A DNA stretch of 18,487 nucleotides from JALGVA01 sp964617715 (GTDB lineage Bacteria; Armatimonadota; Zipacnadia; Zipacnadales; UBA5352). Under the pieces are notes generated by a model. That model did not search any database, was not told the DNA's origin, and was given only the letters and a program-made list of their open reading frames with translations. A program made the position numbers and the translations under genes. Shown here piece after piece: positions 8,301 to 14,842 of the stretch (positions are counted from its first letter, which is position 1; each line of letters begins with the position of its first letter). The stretch lies in NCBI GenBank assembly GCA_964617715.1, contig CAZTZN010000089.1, positions 1 through 18,487 of the forward strand, written 5' to 3'.

Positions 8301-8976
8301 TCCACGAAAACGGGTAGCTGGTGTCCTTGATCCACGGGTAGTACGCCCGGGTGAGGTAGATGTCCGTGCCGTGCACCGGGCAGCCGTAGGTGACGTTGAC
8401 CCAGTGCCAGCGCGGGATGGTGCTGTCGGGCTGCATCGCCCAGATGTCGTCATCGCTCAGCGCCGCCCAGCTCTCGGCCCGGCCCGCCGAGCCCCCGCGC
8501 ATCGCTTCCACGTCGGCATCCGAGTAGAGCGTGCGCCCCTGCTTCAGCTCCGGCAGCGGCTCACCCAACGGCCAGCGACGCGGGAGCTGTATTCCCTTCA
8601 CTTCACGGAACTTGCGCAGATCGTCCCATGACCAGATGACGACCGGCACGGTGATCTCGCCCGCCGGATGAGCGAAGACGATCTCCGCCCGCTCCGTCGG
8701 TGTGATCGCACGGAAGTAGTAGCGACGCTGATCGCGCTGCGTCGGCAGCGGGGTGCGATCGAACATCGCGACCTCATCAGGTACGCGCACCGCCAGCTCG
8801 GGTGCGTCGGGCGGGACCTGCAGCACGATCATGAAGATGCGGTCGTAGCCCACGATGTCGGGGGCGTAGACCACCGCCTCGTCGGCAGGCGTGTCGGGCT
8901 CCTGTGCGAAGCAGCTTGCGGTGAGCAACACAGTCATCGCTCCTGCGGCCACCAGGATCATTGCCGAACGCTGCAC
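5392..8976 (-). CDS. secreted heparinase II/III-like polysaccharide lyase
   Basis: 1194 residues from the GTG at 8976, chosen because GGAGGGG lies 8 bases upstream and an export signal follows at once: QR, a hydrophobic run MILVAAGAMTVLLTAS, and a likely cleavage site CFA/QEP near residue 25. An N-terminal beta region precedes two short cysteine motifs, CPVHG (about 199) and CPVGHE (about 229). An alpha-toroid-like region follows (about 265-610), with DGAPYESTGGYN (about 470-481; the E and Y fit the catalytic region of heparinase II-type lyases). The beta-sandwich begins near HGHARSHTQDDL (about 640-651), matching the conserved His/Asp signature of the heparinase II/III C-terminal domain. The family cleaves uronic-acid polysaccharides by beta-elimination in the periplasm or outside the cell. 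It is larger than typical members (600-900 residues). Substrate unknown; divergent from an isomerase-like gene. Confidence 0.85.
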   Translation of the reverse strand: MQRSAMILVAAGAMTVLLTASCFAQEPDTPADEAVVYAPDIVGYDRIFMIVLQVPPDAPELAVRVPDEVAMFDRTPLPTQRDQRRYYFRAITPTERAEIVFAHPAGEITVPVVIWSWDDLRKFREVKGIQLPRRWPLGEPLPELKQGRTLYSDADVEAMRGGSAGRAESWAALSDDDIWAMQPDSTIPRWHWVNVTYGCPVHGTDIYLTRAYYPWIKDTSYPFSWKIECPVGHELYPSNDFANGDMTSGEFPDDGIGGGYVAPDGKHYGFIAELCQEYCHTMLRVAPDCARAWIATGDVKYLHKSLVAFCRVAVEYGYLATMTQHRHRNSQSQVERLGPARFDEGPILGATGFTVYAIAQPGYQWSYAEAYDLIWPDIDRDPEIIPYLQSKGFDVQTHEDVRRFIEENLMAVWMQGSMDGACNSNEPYHQRGLARMAEALNYQRGDEFMNWLYDGAGKMRIFVPNTYFRDGAPYESTGGYNGMHVVALGPIVESVEHLRELRPEVYPRERYPDLTQSRRYHNVFDFCMDTVTIDRSFPNIGDTGSYPQYKPLPRITFHSADFAAFEHAWRVFRDPKFAWALARHPGWSPSADFGFTREEIEEAAAQWPDDWNDASSLHDGYGVAILRGGTGDDKRALWLHHGHARSHTQDDLMDIGLDAFRGRILSHMGYPRNWGQWEGLWSSHNLARQFDPYQTQVAEVELFADVGVAHVTEARAHAYAGYADDGSRAATDPDYWQRRLLAIVDVSPTEFYGLDFYRISGGGEHWWAFHCQEGEYTTEGIELVAQDGGTLAGPDVPYGDEAWMEAHGCSRHRTYGWRGVNFTFPHLYNVRRGRADGPWWGDWALKTGEGLHLRQHMLSARDAAGEPIEVNITDGRAASGGSPYEMKWIMLHNAPPEGTEAPVRTQVLQVLEPYMNEPIIRSAVPLAMSGADEAGFAAGACRIELADGRVDTIFWSADPSVEREVEGGFRFAGRFGLYRERDGRPVAISLMGGTVLVKDGLGITLPEAEYRADITAVDREAQTITVSPAPDAPEALVGRTIFITNDVRRVGYRVLQARRVGDGAELRLAMDARIGTGQVAGTGDYRVLTGTPFNLQNYEYYEGARIVNADGTAEYRINEVRSGKFALIDPALAPGATADTLAAEFAEGTWFEIWDYGVGDQVVLPSAASLTLTREHTWDASAAGRVDVRLPGNG

Positions 8977-8984
8977 CGTGATCA

Positions 8985-8991
8985 CCCCTCC
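8985..8991 (-). promoter_or_regulatory. ribosome binding site fixing the heparinase-like start
   Basis: GGAGGGG on the minus strand (8991-8985) is 8 bases from the GTG at 8976. The frame stays open to an ATG at 9078, but those 34 extra codons lack a ribosome site and would bury the signal peptide, so the GTG is preferred. An ATG at 8961 inside the signal peptide is a weaker alternative. Confidence 0.65.
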
Positions 8992-9205
8992 AGCCACCGG
9001 GCGCCGTGAGACACCGGCCTCGCCGACGCCGCTTGTCGCGCCCTCCGCTTCGCCCAACAGCCGCCCATATCCTGCCACTGGCCTCCGGGAAGCATCTCGC
9101 GAAAGAACCCGCTCCGCCCCGGTCGAGGTGAAGGTGCGCCCCCCACGATGGCGAAGCTCACCGGCGAACTGACCACGAGCCGCCCGCGAGGGCCGCCATG
9201 GATAC

Positions 9206-9212
9206 GGGAGGA
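9206..9212 (+). promoter_or_regulatory. ribosome binding site fixing the TIM-barrel gene start
   Basis: GGGAGGA at 9206-9212 is 6 bases before the ATG at 9219. The in-frame ATG at 9198 lies ahead of this site and has no ribosome site of its own, so 9219 is preferred. The 242-base divergent gap 8977-9218 shows no clear promoter pair on either strand. Confidence 0.7.
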
Positions 9213-9218
9213 TACATC

Positions 9219-9971
9219 ATGGAGAGCATCCCCGTCGCACTGCAGCTTTACTCGATCAGGGAGCACATGGCCGAGGACGTGCCCGGAACGCTGGAGGCCG
9301 TCGCCGACATGGGCTACGAGGGGGTGGAGTTCGCCGGCTTCTTCGACTACGCGCCCGAGCAGCTCGCCCGGATCTGCGAGGACCTCGGGCTGGGGGTCGC
9401 CGGGGCCCACGTGCCGATCACGGCTATTGAGGGCGACGCCATCGCCGCCACCATCGATCAGCACCTCGAGCTGGGCAACGACTTCGTCGTAGTGCCGGGC
9501 TTGCCCGCGGCCTACTGCGACTCGGTGGAGGCCTGGAAGCGCACCGCCGGGATCTTCAACGCCGCCATCGACGCCTTCGACGAGGCGGGGCTGGAGCTGG
9601 GCTACCACAATCACAAGATGGAGTTCGAGCCCCTGGAGGGCGAGATCCCCTGGGACGTGTTGATGGCCAACACCGACGAGCGCGTCTTCGGCCAGCTCGA
9701 CATCGGCCACGTCTACCGCGCAGGCAACGATCCGGTCGCTTATCTCAAGAAGTACCCGGGCCGCTACCTGACGGTGCACGTGAAGGACTTCGGCGAGAAC
9801 GATGCGGATGTGCTGGTCGGGGAGGGCATCGCCGACTGGGACACGATCTTCCCGCTGTGCGAGAGTGAGGCCGGGACCGAGTGGTACATCATCGAGCAGG
9901 AGGTGTACCCCGTCCCGCCGATGGAGGCGGTCGCCAAGTGCCTTGAGAACGTGCGGGCGATGGGCCGCTGA
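9219..9971 (+). CDS. sugar phosphate isomerase/epimerase-like TIM barrel
   Basis: 250 residues, a normal length for the xylose-isomerase-like TIM-barrel (AP endonuclease 2, IolE/IolI type) family. Landmarks are LQLYSIREHM at the N-terminus, the first strand GYEGVEFAGF (32-41), GYHNHKMEFE (128-137), QLDIGHVYRAG (159-169, metal ligands D161 and H164), TVHVKDF (185-191, H187) and IIEQE (224-228, E226). These residues commonly bind a divalent metal in the barrel mouth. There is no signal peptide, so it is cytoplasmic. Such proteins isomerise or epimerise sugars, inosose or related products; the exact reaction cannot be told. It is divergent from the secreted polysaccharide-lyase-like gene, which fits catabolism of imported sugars. 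It is followed by a lipoprotein gene after 49 bases. Confidence 0.88.
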   Translation: MESIPVALQLYSIREHMAEDVPGTLEAVADMGYEGVEFAGFFDYAPEQLARICEDLGLGVAGAHVPITAIEGDAIAATIDQHLELGNDFVVVPGLPAAYCDSVEAWKRTAGIFNAAIDAFDEAGLELGYHNHKMEFEPLEGEIPWDVLMANTDERVFGQLDIGHVYRAGNDPVAYLKKYPGRYLTVHVKDFGENDADVLVGEGIADWDTIFPLCESEAGTEWYIIEQEVYPVPPMEAVAKCLENVRAMGR

Positions 9972-10020
9972 GCCTCAGTCGCGGACACCAGCCGGAGGCG
10001 ATTCCTTGGAGGTGCGTCAC

Positions 10021-10707
10021 ATGCGCCTGACATCGTGGACGTGCTGTGTGCTCTCCGTTGCGGCGCTTGCCACTACTGCGCTGCTGGGCGGCTGTCCATC
10101 TCAGGAGCCCGAGCAGACGGTGGTCGCCGAGCCGCCGTCGGGTCCGGAGGCTGAACCCGTCGCGCAGCCGACGGAGCCAACGCCGACGCCGGCGACCCCG
10201 GTCGGTGACTTCGAATACACCGAGGCGCCAACCGTGGAGGACATCCCGACCGGGCCGATCACCGGCATGGTGCATGGACGGCCCTTCACGGCGCGGACCA
10301 TCCGCATCGAGAAGAAGGACGACGACACCTTCCAGATGCAGATCAGCGACGGGGAACTCGCCATCCCCGACAGCATCACGAGCACCATCAGCAACGACAA
10401 CGGCTGGCGCTTCCGCTTCACCGTGAGTGAGGGCTCGCTCGCGGCCATGCAGTGGGCGGTCGATGACCAGAAGACCTTCGACGACGAGCATGTCTACTAC
10501 TATTACTATCAGGGCGACGATAAGCCGCCCATGAGCGTGAACGGCCCGTGGGGCGCGGCGCTGGAGATCACCGAGTGGACCGTGACCGAGCCCTCTGAGG
10601 ACAGCCGCGTCATCGGCACCATGAAGGGGCGGGTCGCGCTGGTCATGCGCGAGACCGACAGGAGCTGGGCGGCGGGCGAATTCGAGGCGCCCGTGTTCGA
10701 GTGGTAG
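10021..10707 (+). CDS. lipoprotein of unknown function
   Basis: 228 residues from the ATG at 10021, which has GGAGGTG 6 bases upstream. The N-terminus MRLTSW then a hydrophobic run ends in the lipobox LLGGC, with C25 as lipidation site, so it is membrane anchored outside the cytoplasm. A proline- and threonine-rich linker (about 26-65, with EPTPTPATP) leads to a beta-rich domain (about 75-228) starting VHGRPFTARTIRIEKKDDD, and containing five consecutive tyrosines (VYYYYYQGD) near 160. The opening VHGRPF resembles small lipoproteins that hold a single beta-sandwich domain, but I do not recognise a family. It follows the TIM-barrel gene on the same strand by 49 bases and may be co-transcribed. 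Confidence 0.82.
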   Translation: MRLTSWTCCVLSVAALATTALLGGCPSQEPEQTVVAEPPSGPEAEPVAQPTEPTPTPATPVGDFEYTEAPTVEDIPTGPITGMVHGRPFTARTIRIEKKDDDTFQMQISDGELAIPDSITSTISNDNGWRFRFTVSEGSLAAMQWAVDDQKTFDDEHVYYYYYQGDDKPPMSVNGPWGAALEITEWTVTEPSEDSRVIGTMKGRVALVMRETDRSWAAGEFEAPVFEW

Positions 10708-10840
10708 CCCCACGCCGTCGTGGACTTCGGCAAGGCGGCTCGCCGCGTGTGCGCACGATGAACATGACGCACGAAGGAGATACCTGCGCGCGCGAGGAAG
10801 TCCCGCCGACCGCCATCTTATTCGACCGTGGGGGCTTCTC

Positions 10841-12379
10841 ATGCTCGCCCGTGTACATTCTGCTGCGATCCTTGGAGTGGACGCTTACCCGGTTCAGGTC
10901 GAGGTGGACGTCGCGTTCGGCGACAAGGGCATGACCATCGTCGGCCTGCCCGACGCTGCGGTACGCGAGAGCGTGCAGCGTGTCGAGGCGGCCGTGCGCA
11001 ACTCCGGCTTCGAGTACCCCACCGGCGAGCGCATCACCGTCAACCTCGCCCCCGCCGATATGCGCAAGGAGGGGCCCGCCTTCGACCTGCCCATCGCCAT
11101 GGGTATCATCATGGCCACCGGCCAGGCGGCCGCCGACGATGCCCTCGACCAGGTCGCGCTGGTCGGCGAGCTGTCCCTCGACGGCCGCCTGCGGCCCATC
11201 TCCGGCGCCCTGCCCATGGCCATGGGCAGCCGCCAGGCAGGTCGGCGGGCGCTGGTGGTCCCGCCTCCCAACGGCAACGAGGCCGCGGTCGTCGATGACT
11301 TCGAGGTCTTCACCGCCGAGACGCTCTACGAGTGTGTCAAGCTGCTCGAAAGCGACCTGTGCGACGAGCCGGTGCGCGTGAGCGAGGAGCAGATCGACCT
11401 CGACGCCCCGCCCTACGAGGCCGACATGGCCGACGTGAAGGGCCAGGAGCACGTGAAGCGCGCGCTCGAGATCGCGGCGGCGGGCGGCCACAACTGCCTG
11501 ATGGTCGGGCCGCCGGGCTCGGGCAAGACCATGCTGGCGCGCCGCATGCCCTCCATCCTGCCGCCGATGACCCTCGACGAGGCGCTCGAGGTCACCAAGC
11601 TCTACTCCGTCAAGGGCCTGATGCGCCCCGGTGACGCGCTCATCCGCACGCGCCCCTTCCGCCACCCCCATCACACCGTCTCGACCGCCGGGCTCATCGG
11701 CGGGGGCAGCTTCCCGTCGCCGGGTGAGGTGTCGCTGGCCCACCACGGGGTGCTCTTCCTTGACGAACTCCCCGAGTTCCCGCGCAGTGCGCTCGAGGTC
11801 ATGCGCCAACCGCTGGAGGACGGCGACGTGACCATTGCGCGCGCCCAGACCTCGCTGACCTTCCCGGCGCGCTGCCAGCTTGTCGCGGCCATGAACCCGT
11901 GCCCGTGCGGCTTCCACACCGACCCGCAGCGCGAGTGCACCTGCGCTCCGGCCAACATCCAGCGTTACCTCAAGCAGATCTCCGGGCCGCTGCTCGACCG
12001 CATCGACATCCATATCGAGGTGCCCCGACTCACGCCCGAAGAGGTCCTGAAGCAGGAGCCCGGTGAGCCGTCCACGGCCATCCGCGAACGTGTGGTCGCC
12101 GCCCGCGAGCGCCAGCGCGAACGCTTCGCGGGCACGCCCTTCCACAACAACGCGGCCATGAACACACGCGCGCTGCGCGAGTTCTGCCCGCTGACGCCGG
12201 AGGTCGAGGGCCTGCTCAAGACCGCCATCGAGCAGCTTGCGCTGTCCGCGCGCGCCTTCGACCGCATCGTGAAGCTCGCGCGCACCATCGCCGACCTCGA
12301 AGGCGCGGAGCAGATCGGCGTGGCCCACGCCGCCGAGGCCTCGCAGTACCGCTCGCTGGACCGGCGGCTGTGGGGCTGA
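10841..12379 (+). CDS. comM: YifB/ComM family Mg-chelatase-like AAA+ ATPase
   Basis: 512 residues, the normal family length. The N-terminal Lon-protease-like ChlI domain (about 1-165) includes GLPDAAVRES and VNLAPADMRKEGPAFDLPIA. The AAA+ core follows: Walker A GPPGSGKT (223-230), FRHPHHTVS (273-281), Walker B VLFLDELPEF (304-313), and the four-cysteine loop MNPCPCGF with CTC (C354, C356, C366, C368), then LLDRIDIH (384-391). The C-terminal Mg_chelatase_C helix bundle contains SARAFDRIVKLARTIADL. In Vibrio and Haemophilus ComM is a hexameric helicase promoting branch migration during natural transformation; in other bacteria the role is less clear. The start has only a weak purine run, GGGGG at 6 bases. 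The 133-base upstream gap shows no clear promoter. A strong hairpin begins in its stop codon. Confidence 0.96.
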   Translation: MLARVHSAAILGVDAYPVQVEVDVAFGDKGMTIVGLPDAAVRESVQRVEAAVRNSGFEYPTGERITVNLAPADMRKEGPAFDLPIAMGIIMATGQAAADDALDQVALVGELSLDGRLRPISGALPMAMGSRQAGRRALVVPPPNGNEAAVVDDFEVFTAETLYECVKLLESDLCDEPVRVSEEQIDLDAPPYEADMADVKGQEHVKRALEIAAAGGHNCLMVGPPGSGKTMLARRMPSILPPMTLDEALEVTKLYSVKGLMRPGDALIRTRPFRHPHHTVSTAGLIGGGSFPSPGEVSLAHHGVLFLDELPEFPRSALEVMRQPLEDGDVTIARAQTSLTFPARCQLVAAMNPCPCGFHTDPQRECTCAPANIQRYLKQISGPLLDRIDIHIEVPRLTPEEVLKQEPGEPSTAIRERVVAARERQRERFAGTPFHNNAAMNTRALREFCPLTPEVEGLLKTAIEQLALSARAFDRIVKLARTIADLEGAEQIGVAHAAEASQYRSLDRRLWG

Positions 12380-12399
12380 GCGCGCGTCGCGCGCGCTCA
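12377..12399 (+). terminator. hairpin overlapping yifB stop codon
   Basis: A perfect 10-pair stem, TGAGCGCGCG (12377-12386) with CGCGCGCTCA (12390-12399), closes a three-base TCG loop. The first three bases are the stop codon. There is no T-tract, as expected in very GC-rich genomes, so it is a probable 3' end or intrinsic-terminator-like structure rather than a proven one. Confidence 0.6.
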
Positions 12400-12434
12400 G
12401 CAACGAGCTACGAGCAACGGGCGGCGAGCAACGG
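12396..12434. repeat. short degenerate repeats AGCAACG / GAGCAACGG
   Basis: Between yifB and the small gene, AGCAACGAG, GAGCTACGA, GAGCAACGG (12412-12420) and GAGCAACGG (12426-12434) follow one another, two of them identical at 14-base spacing. They may be a microsatellite-like or intergenic repeat tract. No function is evident. Confidence 0.4.
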
Positions 12435-12441
12435 CGGGGCG

Positions 12442-12476
12442 GTCGCCATTCCATGGCGACGGCGCCCTCGCGAGGG
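12442..12476. repeat. two adjacent inverted repeats
   Basis: GTCGCCAT (12442-12449) and ATGGCGAC (12453-12460) are a perfect inverted repeat with a TCC loop, followed by the perfect 12-base palindrome CCCTCGCGAGGG (12465-12476). They lie 65-100 bases before the start of the small gene at 12541. They could be operator-like sites or an mRNA leader structure; no partner regulator is evident. Confidence 0.4.
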
Positions 12477-12540
12477 GTCGTCCGAAGGGCGACTGGCGTT
12501 GCAGTTCCCGGGGGAAGCATTCGCACTGGAGGAGACCGCC

Positions 12541-12861
12541 ATGCACGAACCCGTCTACCGCTTCATGCCCGCGCGCGAACTGATGAACCTCGCCGCCGGG
12601 AACTGGGCGAGCTGGAAGTCCGATATCGAGATCGAGCGCGAACCCCACCCCGAGGATGGCTCGGTGGTGGAGGTGCCGCACATCCGCTTCACCCCCGATG
12701 AGGATGCCGCACGCGGGCAGGCCACCTGCCGCGGCGGCCTCGTCACCCTCGACATCGCGCTGCTCACCGAGGGCAGCGATTACCTGCGGCGCGGCGGCGA
12801 GGTCTTCGTCGCCGCCGATGTGCTTGTTGCCGAGCCGGTCACCATCGAGCTGCGACCGTAG
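12541..12861 (+). CDS. small unknown protein (106 residues)
   Basis: 106 residues from an ATG with a strong GGAGGAG 6 bases upstream, so it is likely translated although it matches no family I know. No signal peptide or membrane segment is present. It starts MHEPVYRFMPARELMNLAAG and continues with acidic, beta-prone sequence; the stretch GGEVFVAADVLVAEPVTIEL at the C-terminus is strongly beta-prone. One cysteine is present (TCRGGL). The composition suggests a small soluble domain. It stands alone between two hairpin clusters, with a terminator-like hairpin 29 bases after its stop, so it is probably a single-gene transcript. The frame has codon use like its neighbours. Confidence 0.7.
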   Translation: MHEPVYRFMPARELMNLAAGNWASWKSDIEIEREPHPEDGSVVEVPHIRFTPDEDAARGQATCRGGLVTLDIALLTEGSDYLRRGGEVFVAADVLVAEPVTIELRP

Positions 12862-12890
12862 TAAGTCAGCACGTTCTCGGCTCGGCAGCG

Positions 12891-12915
12891 GGCCCCCGCG
12901 ACCACCGCGGGGGCC
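12891..12915 (+). terminator. hairpin terminator after small gene
   Basis: A perfect 10-pair stem, GGCCCCCGCG (12891-12900) with CGCGGGGGCC (12906-12915), and a five-base loop, 29 bases after the stop at 12861. No T-tract follows. Its position and stability suggest an intrinsic-type transcript end. Confidence 0.55.
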
Positions 12916-12979
12916 TGGCCACTTGTGCGCGCGAAGGGCCGGTGGCCAATGGCGTCGAAATTCACTGTCGCCCTCGCGA

Positions 12980-12997
12980 TCCCGCCTCGGGGCGGGA
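12980..12997. repeat. hairpin sharing its stem with the 1275-1292 hairpin
   Basis: TCCCGCC (12980-12986) and GGCGGGA (12991-12997) pair around a TCGG loop. The same 7-base stem with a different loop is the core of the composite hairpin at 1253-1311. This may be a dispersed REP-like intergenic hairpin, or chance in GC-rich DNA. The rest of 12862-13075 holds no gene I can support. Confidence 0.35.
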
Positions 12998-13075
12998 CCG
13001 GAGCCCGGCGGCTCAACTGCCGACGAGAACGCGCGCGAGGAGCGTGTCGAGTTGTAGCGGAAGAGGTCGATTACG

Positions 13076-14824
13076 ATGCGACGCGGACAGGTGGCAGCCG
13101 TGACGGTGGCGATGCTGGCGTTCGTGACCTTCGCCGGCGCTCAGGATCTGGCGCCGGCCGAAGCTGAGCTGCAGTCACTCGCCGAACGCGTACCGGGCTT
13201 CATGGTGATCGAGTTGCCCGCCGCAGGCGAGGTGAGTCTGCGCGTCGAGCCCTCGCTGACCATCGACGACCTGCGCGGCGTGACGCTCGATGATGATCCC
13301 CCGACCCTGGGCGAACCGGCGGAGGAGTTCGAGGCTCAGATGACCGATGACTGGCCGGCGGGCGAGGCGCCCTACGTCGCCGAGGGCATTGAGCCCTTCC
13401 GCTTCCGCTGGTTCAACAACGAGTTCAGCTACGGCGGCTGGCACAACTGGGCGATGATCGACTACGCCGCCACGCGCGGATTCAACATCATCTACCCCTA
13501 CAACCGCGATCCGCAGATGTGCACCGAGATGCCCGAGGGGACGCGCTGGCTGCGCTGGGGGGGCATGGTCAACTGGCGCGAGTGGCTGCCTGAGCACGAC
13601 ATCCCCGAGGGGCGCTACGATCAGCTTGCGGGCATGGACCTGCTCAGTCTCATGCTGCAGGAGGAGACTCTGGCCTACGACGCGCATTTCGACCAGCTCA
13701 TGATCGACATGGAGCACGGTGTGCTGCCGCCCGAGCGCCTGCGCGAGCAGGACTGGTACCCGGCGAACGCCCCCCAGGCGGAGCGCACCGAGTTCGAGCG
13801 CCGCTACTATGACGGCTACACGCAGACCAACATCGCGCCGGTGGAGGCCGCGCGGCGGAACGGCTGGCACGACCTGAGCATCTACGGCTGGCAGCCTTTC
13901 CGGCGTACCTACTGGGGCCTCGAGAGCGTACAGCTTGACCCCACGACCGACTGGGCGTGGAACAGCTTCGGCAAGGCGATCTACGACGCCGTGGACATCC
14001 TCAACCCATCGGTCTACTGCTTCTACTGGACGCCCAACAACGTGGCGTACACGCTGGCCAACATCGACCTGAACATGCAGCTTGTGCGCACCATGCCTGA
14101 GCGCAAGCCTCTGCGCCCCTACTACTGGACGCTGCTACACGGAGGCGGCGGCGGCGAGCGCTGGTTCCAGGGCCAGCCCATCCCCGACGAGGACGTGCGC
14201 GCGATGACCGCCATGTGCTTCTTCACCGGCGCCGACGGTCTGGTGCTGTGGAACTGGTCGGGCACCGGCGACCATCACCGCCCGCAGATCGAAGCCGGCA
14301 AGTACGTCATGGTGGGCGAAGCCTTCACCGTGCCCGCGCAGGGGGATACGCCCGCGGTGAGCCTGGAGCGCTATGACGCCCTGCGCATCGACGCGGTCGA
14401 GGATGATGGCACCGTGCGCTTTCGGCTGGTTGATCCCGAAGTCGGCAACGTCGGCGTCACCGATGACCAGCCGGTCTACGCAATTGCCCGCGAGGAGCTG
14501 GCGCCCCACCTGCGCCCCAAGTCGGCACCGATTGCGGCGATGATCGAAGGGCTTGCGCTGGCACGGCCGCTGGAGTACATCCTGCGCCACGGCGAGGTGC
14601 AAATCGATGTGTCCGCGCAGGAGCAGTTTGGCCGGCAGTTACCCATCGTCCGGCGCGTGAGCCTCGGCCCGTGGCACGTCGTGGCCACCTACGATCCCGG
14701 CTGCATCTTCGGCGGCGAGCCGCGCACGATCCGGCTGCAGGACTTTGCCGGCCACGCCGGCCTGACGCTGGAGCTGCCCGCCGACGCACAGACGCGCATC
14801 TTCGTGCTGCGCGAGCCACAGTAG
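13076..14824 (+). CDS. secreted TIM-barrel-like protein, putative glycoside hydrolase
   Basis: 582 residues; ATG with GAGGT 8 bases upstream. The signal peptide MRRGQVAAV...AFVTFAGA is likely cleaved after A22 (AGA/QDL). A short beta region (about 40-75) leads to a probable TIM barrel (about 105-405): the aromatic strand PFRFRWFNNEFSYGGW, ATRGFNIIYPYNRD, LMIDMEHG (208-215, D211 and E213 as candidate catalytic acids), LSIYGWQPF, and ADGLVLWNWSG (386-396) as a late strand. A beta-rich C-terminal part (about 410-582) follows, ending in IFVLREP. This order fits glycoside-hydrolase-like proteins with a barrel plus beta-sandwich, and looks distantly like hyaluronidase-type barrels, but I cannot assign a family. 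The next gene, a secreted SGNH hydrolase, starts 18 bases downstream and is surely co-transcribed. Confidence 0.75.
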   Translation: MRRGQVAAVTVAMLAFVTFAGAQDLAPAEAELQSLAERVPGFMVIELPAAGEVSLRVEPSLTIDDLRGVTLDDDPPTLGEPAEEFEAQMTDDWPAGEAPYVAEGIEPFRFRWFNNEFSYGGWHNWAMIDYAATRGFNIIYPYNRDPQMCTEMPEGTRWLRWGGMVNWREWLPEHDIPEGRYDQLAGMDLLSLMLQEETLAYDAHFDQLMIDMEHGVLPPERLREQDWYPANAPQAERTEFERRYYDGYTQTNIAPVEAARRNGWHDLSIYGWQPFRRTYWGLESVQLDPTTDWAWNSFGKAIYDAVDILNPSVYCFYWTPNNVAYTLANIDLNMQLVRTMPERKPLRPYYWTLLHGGGGGERWFQGQPIPDEDVRAMTAMCFFTGADGLVLWNWSGTGDHHRPQIEAGKYVMVGEAFTVPAQGDTPAVSLERYDALRIDAVEDDGTVRFRLVDPEVGNVGVTDDQPVYAIAREELAPHLRPKSAPIAAMIEGLALARPLEYILRHGEVQIDVSAQEQFGRQLPIVRRVSLGPWHVVATYDPGCIFGGEPRTIRLQDFAGHAGLTLELPADAQTRIFVLREPQ

Positions 14825-14842
14825 CGCAAAGGAGTGACCGCA

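Noticed and set aside
6409..8631. 740-codon open frame on the plus strand opposite the heparinase-like gene
   Set aside because: It is antisense to a protein with clear signal peptide and catalytic motifs; long antisense frames arise routinely in GC-rich DNA. Its translation is valine/arginine/leucine-rich with no domain.
8977..9078. Longer start of the heparinase-like protein at ATG 9078
   Set aside because: It adds 34 residues ahead of a good signal peptide and lacks a ribosome site, while the GTG at 8976 has GGAGGGG at 8 bases.
10757..10934. Small frame starting MNMTHEGDT upstream of yifB
   Set aside because: It overlaps the yifB start in another frame, has no clear ribosome site, and its second half is an arginine-rich shadow of yifB.
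10643..12526. 627-codon minus-strand frame opposite yifB
   Set aside because: It is the antisense shadow of a textbook YifB/ComM protein and has low-complexity histidine/arginine/leucine composition.
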